Source of the DNA: Scleroderma bovista
Lineage: Eukaryota > Basidiomycota > Agaricomycetes > Boletales > Sclerodermataceae
Reading direction: 5' to 3'
Assembly: GCA_037178675.1 (NCBI GenBank)
Contig: JAYMGJ010000457.1
Location: forward strand, 1-64,000
Length of the DNA: 64,000 bases
In this document: piece by piece, positions 45,678-55,975 of the stretch
How the letters are laid out: every line of letters starts with the position of its first letter
Position numbering within the stretch: the first letter of the stretch is position 1
Made by a program: the position numbers and the translations under genes
Notes under the pieces: model-generated
What the model was told of the DNA's origin: nothing
The model's database searches: none
What the model saw: the letters and a program-made list of their open reading frames with translations, nothing else

Positions 45678-46504
45678 TGTCACGCACCAAACAGGTTTGG
45701 TACAGTGAACATGGAAGATAACACCTATATCGAATGATCCTTATGTGAAGGATAAGCACAACGGACCCTCATCGTAGCCATCTATCGCACAAGAAGACTA
45801 TCTTGGAGCAAGAGATGAATGCCAACGTCTGGCAGTCATCCCTCACACAAGAACCACCAAGAAGCAGAAGAAACTGAAGGAATAACGTCAATTGTGGTAT
45901 GAGAAAGGAATGCACACATCTGCAGTCCAACTCCAATACCAGAATGATCAAAGAAGCCAAAGAATTGATGGAGAAACAAAGGAGAAAGAGAAGAAATGAT
46001 TTTTAGCGCCCAAATGTCATTTTTAGGCGCCCAGTGCTGGCATTCTGATATTTTAAATAGCTCCATTGTTTCTGAAGCTATCAGGCATGTGACTATACCA
46101 TCAGAGAGCCTAGAACGTGGTCTATCTGTCTGTCAAGTTCCAAAGCAAATCTGTTCATTTCGCACAGAGATATTCCCCCCACGATCCAGACATTTGCTTC
46201 ATCGCTCACTATGGAGTCTGTATTTTCTCTGGATCATTTCTCTGCTATTGCTGCAGATCTCCACTACGTCCTGCTCTTAGGACAGCCTCTCCCAGAGTTC
46301 CCATGCACTGCCTGGCACATATCTTCCCAGCCTGCTCCCTCAGTCCCTCTCGTTCTTGGTCAGTGCGTTCTCCTCGTCAGTCCTGCATCAAGGACGTACT
46401 TTGGTCATCTTAGGTCTATTGTCAAGCTTGAGAAGTTTTCTCTGGTCGTCTCTGTGTCCCCTGAGCCCTCAGCCTATGGTCCCTTCCTCCCAGATACTTG
46501 CCAT

Positions 46505-46809
46505 TTTTGAAATTCCCAGTCCCTACAGTACCATCTTTCCTTATTCTTAGTATGGACACGCCAAGCATTCCTTACATAATCATGGTCGTTCTTTATAGGA
46601 TGTTTTCTTTCATTTCATACCTCAGTCTCTGTTTGCACAGAAGTACTGGGGTAAGGCTACTCTACACATTCATTTACTATGATACTGACCTATGTAGTCA
46701 TTTGTGACTCTTGTCTAGGTTAGTTAAATGAAGTCTCTGTTTGCACAGAAGTACTGAGTCATTTGTGACTCTTGTCTAGTGTCGAGTTTTGCCAGTTCAC
46801 CTCACAAAA
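46505..46809 (+). repeat. Copia-2 5' LTR
   Basis: The terminal TG is mutated to TT. It carries an internal duplication of about 107 bp, seen as two copies of AGTCTCTGTTTGCACAGAAG (46625 and 46732 regions), shared with the 3' LTR and hence older than the insertion. Confidence 0.9.
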
Positions 46810-46821
46810 GGTTATGAGCCC
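46810..46821 (+). other. Copia-2 primer-binding site (half initiator tRNA-Met)
   Basis: GGTTATGAGCCC immediately after the 5' LTR, complementary to the initiator tRNA-Met anticodon arm. Confidence 0.85.
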
Positions 46822-46867
46822 TGCTCTCTTACAACACTAGATGACATAGTACTACAACTCCCGCACA

Positions 46868-47788
46868 ATGTCCGCTCCCAGTACCTCAGCCTCCGCGGCT
46901 GGAAAATCCTTGAAGTCTGCAACCACACTTTCTACAGTGTCAAACAAGGCCACATCTGGCTCAAGTCGTTTATACAACATTCCTTCTCTTGACAATGATG
47001 GGACAAATTTTCACATGTGGAAATTTCGTGTCCAAACGGTCCTAGGTGTCTGACACCTTTGGTCAGTCATCAGCAGAGAAGATCCAAAACCAGATGCAAC
47101 CACACAGCCAGACGAGCTTGAAGAATGGCTCATGAAGGACAAAGAGGCTCACACCCAACTAATGCTCACACTGAAGGACAAACCCCTCAGTGGAGTCCTT
47201 TATTCCACGACATCCGCTGAAGTCTGGAAAAAGCTCAGTGAGTGATACGAAGGCTGTGGGAAACAATCTATTGCGTACCTTATAAGCAAACTTTTTCAGA
47301 GCACGCTCTCAGACGACACTGCCATGGAATCCCAATTGAACCTGATGCAGCAAAAGGCTAATGTCTTAAAAACCATTGGCCAGCCGCTTGATGACTCACT
47401 CATAGCCATAGCTATGGTAATATCCCTCCCGACATCCTATTTGACCCTCCGCACCATTTTAATGGCTGCGGATGACAAACTCACAACGGACATGGTTATA
47501 AACCAAGTTCTCATCGAAGAGAGGTCATTGAAATCATCGGGACAAACAGCCCTTAGTGCGAAGGCAATGAGCCAAACGAAGGGCAAGGGAAAAGCCAAAT
47601 CTGGTAAAAAGAATCAGAAGAAAAAGGGCACCTGCACTTACTGTTCGAAGGACAGCCATATGGAAGACATCTGTTATAAGAAAAAGCGCGACGTAGCCGC
47701 GAAGGATGGAATGGACAAGTCAAAGGAAAAGCCTAAGGAGGAAAAGACTGAGTTAGCGGCTCGTGTCGCACAGGTGGATGGAAACGAC
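46868..47788 (+). pseudogene. Copia-2 gag (two premature stops)
   Basis: The ATG at 46868 opens a 62-codon frame (MSAPSTSASAAGKSLKSATT) including LDNDGTNFHMWKFRVQTVLG, the usual start of Copia gag. TGA near 47052 and near 47246 interrupt it; the frame between and after is preserved (EEWLMKDKEAHTQLMLTL, then NLMQQKANVLKTIGQPLDD). A CCHC knuckle, CTYCSKDSHMEDIC, follows a Lys/Gly-rich stretch. The sequence runs into the E3 fragment right after VDGN. Confidence 0.85.
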
Positions 47789-48513
47789 CAAAGTACGTCC
47801 TTGATGCAGGACTGACGAGGAGAACGCGCTGACCAAGAACGAGAGGGATTGAGGGAGCAGGCTGGGAAGATATGTGCCAGGCAGTGCACAGGAACTCTGG
47901 GAGAGGCTGTCCTAAGAGCAGGACATAGTGGAGATCTGCAGCAATAGCAGAGAAATCATCCAGAGAAAATATGGACTCCATAGTGAGCAATGAAGCGAAT
48001 GTCTGGATTGCAGGGGGAATATCTCCGTGGGAAATGAACAGATTTGCATCGGAACTTGACAGGCAGATAGACCACGTTCTAGGCTCTCTGACGGTATAGT
48101 CACGTGCCTGATAGCTTCAGAAACAATGGAGCTATTCAAAATATTGGAATGCCAGCACTGGGCACCTAAGAATGACATTTGGGCGCTAAAAATCATTTCT
48201 TCTCTTTCTCCTTTGTTTCTCCATCAATTCTTTGGCTTCTTTGATCATTCTGGTATGGGAGTTGGACTGCAGACGTGTGCATTCCTTTCTCATACCACAA
48301 TTGACGTCATTCCTTCAGTTTCTTCTGCTTCTTGGCGGTTCTCGTGCGATAGATGACTGTCTGCATTGGCATTCATCTCTCGCATCAGGATAGTCTTCTT
48401 GTGCGATAGATGGCTACGATGAGGGTCCGTCGTGCTTATCCTTCGCATAAGGATCATTCAATATAGGCATTATCTTCCATGTTCACTGTACCAAACCTGT
48501 TTGGTGCATGACA
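47789..48513 (-). repeat. E3: truncated E repeat inside Copia-2
   Basis: 725 bp matching the TGTCA end of E1 and E2 in inverted orientation to E2; it ends GGTTTGG-type palindrome plus GTGCATGACA at 48513. The left end is truncated at gaccaaagtac. It occupies the place of protease and integrase, so its arrival was accompanied by loss of about 1.5-2 kb of Copia-2, or the two were joined by recombination. Confidence 0.8.
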
Positions 48514-50506
48514 CCGTTTCATCTGATCACTCTGGATCGCCTCCAGATGGCGTTTTGAGCCACCAAATTGCGAGGATCGAAGTTCCTGTCGAACGGCAGG
48601 TTAGTAAGGGTCAACAGCATGCCAAACGGCGAGAACGTACCTTCAATGGACGTTCAAGCCATCCACCCGCTCCACCGTCGCCGTATCCAGTCCCAATCCC
48701 CACTCCAGTTGTGAGGCGCTCTTCTCGCGCTCACAGAGCGCCGATCCACGATGATGACTCACATCTCTTCGTCAATGCCTACGAGAGGACCACCCTGGAA
48801 GAGGAGATTCAACTTAACGATGAAGGGACAGACGACTTACCACGTCGCATTGAGGGTCTTGACGCAGGAGGAGAGACAGACGCATGCACTGATATTGTGG
48901 GTTGTGACGAGTCACACTGTGACATGCTGACATAAAGTGCTCGCCGCGCTGCCACTGCAACACCTCTAGACAGTGAACCACTCACCTACAGCAACGCTGT
49001 CGGTCGTCCAGATGCCAATCTATGGCTGGGTGCCATGGGAGTTGAACTGAATACCTTCAAAGAAATTGGCCTGTACCAGGAAGTCGAGATGCCACCTGAT
49101 CGCAAGATAATAGACTCGAAATGGGTTTTTAAGATCAAGCGCAGGCCCAATGGCGAAATTGACAAGTACAAGGCACGTCTTGTCGCGAAAGGGTATATGC
49201 AGATCGAAGGACTCAATTATACAGATACATTTGTGCCCATTACAAAGTTCACCACCATTCGATCCCTCCTTGCACTCGCAGCACAGCATGATCTTGAAGT
49301 GCATCAAGTAGACATCAAGGCCGCTTTTCTGAATGGCGAATTGGAGGAGGAGATCTCCATCCTCCACCAGGTTTCCATGATGATCCAAACATTGTTTGGC
49401 ATTTACAGCATGCTATTTATGGCCTTAAGCAAGCCTCGAAGGCATGGTACAACACGCTACAAAAAATGTTTGAGTCCCTCGGATTCACGCGCAGCGAGGC
49501 TGACCACAGTCTTTTTTACAAGGACGAGGATGGTGACCTATTGATTGTTGCTGTCTACGTCGACGACAAGTTGATTTTCTCAAAGAACCTCGACGCCATC
49601 AAACTCCTCAAGTCACAGCTGTCGGACCACTTTGAAATAATGGACTTGGGTGAAGCACGGTGGATCCTTGGCATGGAGGTCATCCATGACTGCCAACAAG
49701 GAACCATTACCCTGTCCCAATGCCACTACATCGAGACGATCTTAGATCGTTTTGGCTTAAAGGATGGACGATCTGTCTCCACTCCACTTGAGACCAATGT
49801 GAAGCTCATCAAAATTGATGTCCCCAAAGTCAACACTAAGACATATCAAAGCGCGCTCGGTGGACTCATGTACACCATGCTGGCGACATGCCCAGACCTG
49901 GCATATGCAGTGGGTGCATTGAGCAAACATGCAGCTTGCCCCGGACAGGCACATTTTGCAGCTTTAAAATGAGTTTACCGCTACCTACGTGGCACGATGG
50001 ACACCCGTCTCATTTACAGGAAGACGTCAGAAATGTCCCTACTGGGCTATGTCGACACAGACTGGGCTGGCGACATCAATGACTGCCACTCAATTTCTGG
50101 CTACACCTTTGTTACAGCCAGAGCAGCTATCAGCTGGTCATCAAAGAAGCAGCCGTCTGTGGCTCTCTCGAGCATGGAAGCTGAATACATGGCTGCTGCT
50201 GCCGCCACGAAGGAAGCCACCTGGCTAAAGCTATTATTTTCGGAGATTGAGCCGTCACTCTCACGCACACCTGTGAAGCTATTAATTGACAATCAGTTGG
50301 CGATGTCTCTTGCAAAAAATGCCACTTTCCATGATCGGACAAAGCACATCACGATTCATCACCATTACATCAGGGAGAAGGTAGACGAGGGAGAAATCAT
50401 TCTGGAGTACCTTTCGACTGCGGAACAGGTTGCTGACGTACTCATGAAACCTCTCAGTCGGGAGAAACACATTCGTTTTATAGAAGGTATGGGTTTGATT
50501 ATTTAA
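48514..50506 (+). pseudogene. Copia-2 reverse transcriptase and RNase H (degenerate)
   Basis: Begins in the linker between integrase and RT (HSGSPPDGVLSHQIARIEVP). RT: SKWVFKIKRRPNGEIDKYKA, LVAKGYMQIEGLNYTDTF, VHQVDIKAAFLNGELEEE, a frameshift near 49365, then YGLKQASKAWY in another frame and catalytic YVDDKLIFS. RNase H: SVALSSMEAEYMAAAAATKE, LLIDNQLAMSLAKN and the HHHYIRE motif, ending GMGLII at 50506. TAA near 48934 and TGA near 49972 add to the damage. No integrase or protease can be found. Confidence 0.9.
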
Positions 50507-50530
50507 AAGGACTATCTCGTCGAGTGGGTG

Positions 50531-50834
50531 TGTTGAAATTCCCGGTCCCTACAGTACCATCTTTCCTTATTCTTAGTACGGACATGCTGAGCATTCCTTA
50601 CATAATCACGGTCGTTCTTTATAGGATGTTTTCTTTTGTTTCATACCTCAGTCTCTGTTTGCACAGAAGTACTGAGGTAAGGCTACTCTACACATTCATT
50701 TACTATGATACTGACCTATGTAGTCATTTGTGACTCTTGTCTAGATTAGTTAAATGAAGTCTCTGTTTGCACAGAAGTACTGAGTCATTTGTGACTCTTG
50801 TCTAGTGTCAAGTTTGCCAGTTCACCTCACAAAA
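50531..50834 (+). repeat. Copia-2 3' LTR (304 bp)
   Basis: TGTTGAAATTCCC..CTCACAAAA, followed by target duplication GCCAT. It differs from the 5' LTR by scattered transitions. Confidence 0.92.
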
Positions 50835-51992
50835 GCCATGTCCATCTTCCTCTGTTGTTCGTCTCGCTTCCCTGGATGCATCGAATTCAATACTCTATCC
50901 GCTTCCCTACTTTCAGACGACGTCCCCCAGCACCATGACAGTTATGCCCCCACTTTATAGTGCTATTAGGAAGAAGAACCCTCTCTCATTTTTTCCCAGA
51001 AGAGAGCTTGTCAAGGGAGCCCATGGTTGCGCTTCAGCGGCACTAGAACACATGCACTATACCTTAGTGTATGCTGACCCCCCAAAAGACCTCTGGACCC
51101 CTGGTACCCTTCTTGTGGCTGTTTTGTCTCGGATCAATCCCCCTGTTTATCCAGATCTTCCCCATTGTTGTCCCATCAAATTCCTGATGGTACACAGCCC
51201 CCCATCAAACTTCTTAGGCTGTGCATCAATGACTCCTTCTGCTGTGCAGTGACTCATCCCTTGCTTACTGATGCTCTCTTGTCATCAGTATTACTCTATC
51301 CCTTTTGCATTTTTGATATATTACTCAGCTGATGACTCACTCCCTTACCAATCAATCTTGTCATGCAGCTTACTCATTCCTTTACTCAGCAGCTTATTCA
51401 TGCTTCCTGTGCTTACTCATTCCTGCTTATTTCTTGCTTACTGATCGCTTACAAACCCCTTACAAAGCTCTTACCAATCCCTTACCAATCCTTGACAAAT
51501 TTTGCTTACTCCCTTCTCTTTTTGTACTTTAATGCTGTGCCCCCCCATGTATTTAAACCCCTGGGTTCAGCCCAGTGAGGAGAGACCCAATTATCCCTCT
51601 CTCAGACTCTCTCAGTCAGTATCCCCTCAGCTCTTTGAGTCTTGTAGGCTTCAGTGAAGGTCTAAAGACTCTGATATTCAAGTTTTATTCAATCTATTCA
51701 AGTCCAAGTGTTTCTCTAGGCTCAAGCAGAGTCTAGCCTGTCTATCCTTCATATCCCATTGCTTTTGGATGTCAGGAGCCCCCTTGCCCCTTTGCTGCAC
51801 CAACCTCTAGGTGTAGTATTGCTACTTCAGTCCCAGTCACCTCAATCCCTGCTTTGACACTTCCTAGGCTTTAGGAAGAGTCTAGACCCCTATCCCCTTC
51901 GTCATCTATTGCTCCTGTACCCCAGGAGTATCCTGCATCATCGTCTGCATCACCCTGTTGGTGTAGATCCCCTTCTCCCCTCCTCAGCACAT

Positions 51993-53234
51993 TGTCATAT
52001 CCATACTTTTCCCAGTCACAACTCTGGTCTAACCCTGGCCCGCCTGACCACTCCTTAGGCATAGACGCAACTCCGGATCTAGTCCGGCCATCTCCAGCCC
52101 CATAGCTGCACTCCAGCCCAACTCCGGTCACTATGTCCATCTCCACCTCGGGACTAACCCCTGTCTTCCTCTAGACACATCTGCGGTCTAACTCCACCAT
52201 GTCGAACCTGTACCTACCACTTGTCGCTACTCCGGTTTCAGTCCAGCCACTCCCTTGATCTTGTCTGCAACATAGCCCAACTCCAGCTGGTACATCCAAC
52301 TCCGGCTCAGGTCTGCTCCTGTTCCGCTCCGCTTCCCCTGATAGGTCCACCAATGGCCTTGGACATTTCCATGTCCAACTCCAGACCTTCCTCCGGCTAC
52401 TCCGCCCTTCCTCCAGTCGTACACTCCCTCTGCTCTTGCACTTCCTCCAGTCCCACTTCCTCCGGTCCCACTTCCTCCGGTCCTGGACATCACTCTGGAC
52501 TTAACATTAGTTAAGTCCACCTCCAACCCTTACCTGTCCTCTTCCAACCTAGTTCCCTTTACTTCACTGTCCCTGCTTTTCCTCTGTCGTCCCTGTATCT
52601 CTAGTTCCCCGTGTCTGCTCCCGCTCCGGTTTATTTTCCTGTACCTGCTTTATTTTCCTGTCCATTTCTGCTCCATCCCTTGTCCCAACTAAGGTGTTTA
52701 CTTGTCACTGTATATACTCACCCTAGTTCTCATTTACTATATAAACTACTATACTCCGGCCTAGTAGTTTCCTTAGATCAAATCTCGACTAAGATACTCC
52801 CCACTCTGTACTACCCACCATGCTCTCCTAATCCCATCTTGTTCTCCTGAACTCCGGCCAACTCCAGCCTCCGTCCTATCTCGTCCCCTTGGTCCTATGT
52901 CCGATCCTAGCAAGTCTCCTACTTGCACGAGGGCAAAAGCCAACTCTGTCCCAGACTCGACGCTAGACCTCTCAGGACTTATCCCACCTCTGGGATGTCC
53001 TTCGCTCCACACAAGCTGCACTCAACTCCGGACCACTTTCCCGCGGTCCAGATTTACTCCGCAAAAACCTGGACTTACTCCCTGTGCTCCTCTAGTGCCC
53101 GGACTTCGTTCATTTGACCTGGACTTGACTCTCTGCACTAACTAGCACCCACTAGTGTCTGGACTTACCTCCTCATTAGTTCTCTGCACCTCTGGACCTC
53201 CTAGTAAGATCGTCGAGGAGAACCGGTCTTGACA
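51993..53234 (+). repeat. F2: solo LTR, same family as F1 (1242 bp)
   Basis: TGTCATATCC..CTTGACA with perfect target duplication CACAT (51988-51992, 53235-53239), inserted in E2. Relative to F1, several TCCGG words have become TCCAG or TCTGG, i.e. CpG transitions. A TATA box (ctatataaac) lies near 52738. Confidence 0.93.
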
Positions 53235-53345
53235 CACATCCTCTCTGGACACCATGGAGGTAAACCACCACTCACACATTTTTGTAGTCCTTTGTTGGCG
53301 TTGTGTTTGGGTTATTACTCCAACCCAAATCCACACTTTGACTCA

Positions 53346-53725
53346 CAGTGGTTGCATATGAGCCTCTGCAGGCGGTCGTGTATTATCCATAGAATCAGAG
53401 GGTTGTGTGCTGGCCACCATGGCTGACCGCTGGTCACACTGCTTGGGAGATGGTTCCTTGCATTTCACCAAGGCCGTCCCCTGTCCAGGGCCTTGGTGTG
53501 GAGCAGACTCCTCGTCTGACGAGATGTCGATCAGCAGTGGGGAGGTTGGGATGCAATGGGTTCTCCACTTCTTTCCAGTTACTCGGGCAACTTGCTTGCC
53601 CTTTGATGTCTTAATGCATGGTAGCTCTTTGCTGGACTCATCAGCAGTAATTCTCTTGGCCTTTCAAGAAGGTAGTCTTCAGCTTATGTTTGTGGGATGT
53701 GGTGGCCTGGTCATACTTGAACTCC
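53346..53725 (-). pseudogene. Gene X, exon fragment between E2 and Gypsy-2
   Basis: Minus-strand open frame with KRITADESSKELPCIKTS, SKGKQVARVTGKKW, LLIDISSDEESAP and MDNTRPPAEAHMQPL, the last resembling the LPAEAQLHP start of the piece beyond E2. The Gly-Lys-Lys-Trp patch and acidic Ser-rich run suggest a nuclear protein, but this is weak. Confidence 0.5.
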
Positions 53726-54405
53726 TGTTAGAACCATTTCCTCCGACGAACTCCGACGCAAGCGGAGTTAAGTACGAAGGGTTGTCGACGACAGGCGGAG
53801 GAGATGCAGAAGGGTTTGAGGACTTGGCTTCAGCGTATGTGCTGCGCCCTTGCGATACCTGCGTCCTCGTATTTCGGAGGACTAAGGGACAGAGAGACGG
53901 AGGTCCGACGGAGGTCGGAGTTGCCAGAAGGCAGAGGAGAACAGAGGAGAGTTCACGGGAGGTATTCAAGCTGATATTCGAACTGAGGGACAATCCCCTC
54001 AGCGTGCGGAGTACTTATACTTTACATCGGGAATGTACAGTAACCGAGAAGCGGAGGGAAACATAGCGAGACGTAGGTAAGAGTCTGCGGATGACAAACG
54101 GATGAGTAACATACATGGAACGGAGATCAGTGATAAGCGCAACGGATCAAAAGGTTAACGGATCACAGCTATGAGTAATCATATCTAATCTAAAACGGGA
54201 ACAAAGGAAACAGGAACAGGGACGGAACAGAAGCATACGATAACCGGAGGCATAGGCGTGGAACTATATACCAAAAGGAGACGGAGCGTCAATAGTCGGA
54301 GCGGAGATGGATACATAGCGTCGGAGGAGTGCGATTACGATCGGACTTGAGTTTACAACAGACTAGAGGCCTTGCGGAGTCACGAGGCGTCACGCGGTCG
54401 TGACA
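53726..54405 (-). repeat. Gypsy-2 3' LTR (680 bp)
   Basis: On the minus strand TGTCACGACCGCG..GGTTCTAACA. Nearly identical to the copy at 61092-61772; differences seen are mostly single transitions and a 1-bp indel. CGG triplets are very dense. Confidence 0.94.
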
Positions 54406-54523
54406 GTATCCCCCCTTCAGGGCCTGAACCCTTGAGGGCCTTTGTGCGTGTGGACTTCGCGATTTTGGCATTGTTCTGCTGAGATAAGCTTTTGATCGGA
54501 GTTCGGAATTTACTGTGGGCGCA

Positions 54524-54529
54524 TATAAG
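54524..54529 (+). promoter_or_regulatory. TATA box of the Gypsy-2 antisense gene
   Basis: GCATATAAGAG about 58 bp upstream of the ATG at 54583 and some 120 bp inside the LTR boundary, equivalent in position to the TATA box of the Gypsy-1 antisense gene. Confidence 0.6.
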
Positions 54530-54582
54530 AGTGCGACGCATGTTGTCCGCATTGTTCAAACACCTTGTCCTTTTACCACAAC

Positions 54583-55859
54583 ATGGCTTCCCAACACACC
54601 ACACCCATCCCCGCCGAGAACCAGGAACGCGACTGGAAGGAAGCGGAAGACCACAAGCTGGTCACCGACTCTGAAGACGACGAGGCCGACGCAACGGCGA
54701 AGTTCGTGGAGCGCGAGCGGAGAGAAGTAGCGAGGAAGGCGGCGGAAGCAGAGCAGCGACGAAAGGTAGAGGAGGCGCGAGCGGAAGTGCAGAGGAGGAA
54801 GGAGGTGCGTGGCGAACGCACTGTTCGCAAGGTAGTACTGACGCGAAGGCGACATGGCAGGCACGCAGGGCCGAAGAGGCTCGCAAAGCGGAGGAGGCGA
54901 GAGCAGAGGCGGCGCACAAGGCGGAAGAAGAGGCGAAGGTGGAAGCAGCGCGTAAAGCGGAGGAGGAACGGAAGGCAGAGGAAGAGCAAGAGCGCGAGAA
55001 GCGGATCAAGGCGCTGCAAGAGGCACACATAGAGCGACAAAGGCGGGAATTCGAGACGCGGAAGGCGCTGGAGCAGCAGCGGCGGTTACAGGCGCGAGCG
55101 GAGTCTATCGCGGCTACACAAGGTAGCGGAGAGGTGACGATGGCGGCGCCAACAGTGACGACAGCGGTGAGGCGTTCTGCCTGCGTGAGGTGCCGGGAAC
55201 ACCTCAACAACCCGATCGGGTGTGTGGCTCAGGCGAGCTCGAAGGCGACGGCCTGTGCACGCTGCCAGGCTGCACGCAAATCGTGCTTGTGGAGCACGGC
55301 AGGGAAGGCTGCGGAGGCGTCGACACCAGCGGGGAGCGCGACGGAGGGAAGTGGGAAGCCGGTGGAGAAGTGCGCGACGAAGAGGAGGTCGAGGACCGCG
55401 ATGAACACGTCGCCAAGGGGCGGAGAGAAGCGCAAGAAGACCCGTACGACGACGGAGGAGGGGGAAGACGAAGAGGAGATGTTTGGGGTCCCGAAGGCGA
55501 TGGCGGAGGAGCAGCGCGACGCACTGGGTATGCTTACCCAGTCGCTAGCGCAGCTGTCGGAGCGCTTGGCAGCCTCCGAGGCGCGGGAGATCGAGCGAGA
55601 GCGCTTGGCGCTCGAAAGGAGGCGGTCGGCGAGGGAGGACGAGAGGGTGGAGATGGAGAGGGCTCGATTGGAGATCGAGCAACAGCGGGCGGAGGACATG
55701 TGGCGCCTTGGCACGTTGGTGCGGGCGCCCTTTGTCCAAGGGTCGTCGACAGGGTCGACGCGGAGGGAGTTGGAGGCGGCGAAGGCGACCGAGGTCGAGA
55801 AGGGAGCGGAGGCGGACGATGAAGATGGTATGGCCGACGCGGAGGGAGAGGACGACTGA
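54583..55859 (+). CDS. Antisense accessory gene of Gypsy-2: coiled coil plus Cys-rich motif
   Basis: Counterpart of the Gypsy-1 antisense gene, in the same position and orientation relative to pol. Exons 54583-54804 and 54861-55859 (56-nt intron, GTGCGT..CAG, branch-like CTGAC) give 406 residues. The start is MASQHTTPIPAENQERDWKE, comparable to MSAIAKSV..ESKDWTKA in Gypsy-1. A very long Glu/Ala/Arg/Lys helix fills residues 45-160. The Cys motif is C182-C185-C195-C206-C209-C216, spacing CX2CX9CX10CX2CX6C, so the first half is wider than in Gypsy-1. TSPRGGEKRKK follows and is shared with Gypsy-1; then a second coiled coil and an acidic tail. It is fully open while the neighbouring pol has decayed. 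Function unknown; zinc and DNA binding inferred. Confidence 0.8.
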
Positions 55860-55975
55860 CGGACTAACTGCATATATATATTTTTTTGCTTTTGTACTAC
55901 CGTTTTTGTTATTTGAATGGAGTATTTTTGCGGATTTGTAAGATATCGGAGTGAGTTCGGAGGTGGCAGGATGAT

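Larger units (their letters stand above)
46505..50834 (+). mobile_element. Copia-2: Ty1/Copia element lacking protease and integrase
   Basis: Plus-strand element with 5-bp target duplication GCCAT (46500-46504 and 50835-50839), inserted in E2. It has LTRs of 305 and 304 bp, the GGTTATGAGCCC primer site, gag, then an E fragment where protease and integrase should be, then the RT/RNase H half and a purine tract (gagtgggtg) before the 3' LTR. Internal length is 3.7 kb, about 1 kb short. Coding frames are broken by several stops. Confidence 0.92.
45678..53345 (+). mobile_element. E2: second E repeat, split by Copia-2 and F2
   Basis: Starts TGTCACGCACCAAACAGG at 45678. Its pieces 45678-46504, 50840-51992 and about 53240-53345 line up in order with the minus strand of E1, for example TCCATCT.CCTCT and GCTTCCCT right after the Copia-2 site, and the TATA region (atgtatttaaacc, 51552). 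The total without inserts is about 2.1 kb. The right end is placed only to within 20 bp. Flanking sequences share 16-17 bp (tgagcctctgcaggc), longer than a normal LTR-element target duplication. Confidence 0.65.

Noticed and set aside
53407..54066. 219-codon plus-strand frame crossing into the Gypsy-2 LTR
   Set aside because: Chance fusion of antisense gene X sequence with the LTR; the same LTR-coded tail recurs at 61076-61432 without the first half.
55190..55873. Frames of 210 and 214 codons overlapping the Gypsy-2 antisense gene
   Set aside because: Low-complexity shadows of the GC-rich coding exon 54861-55859; they lack the Cys motif and the conserved block.
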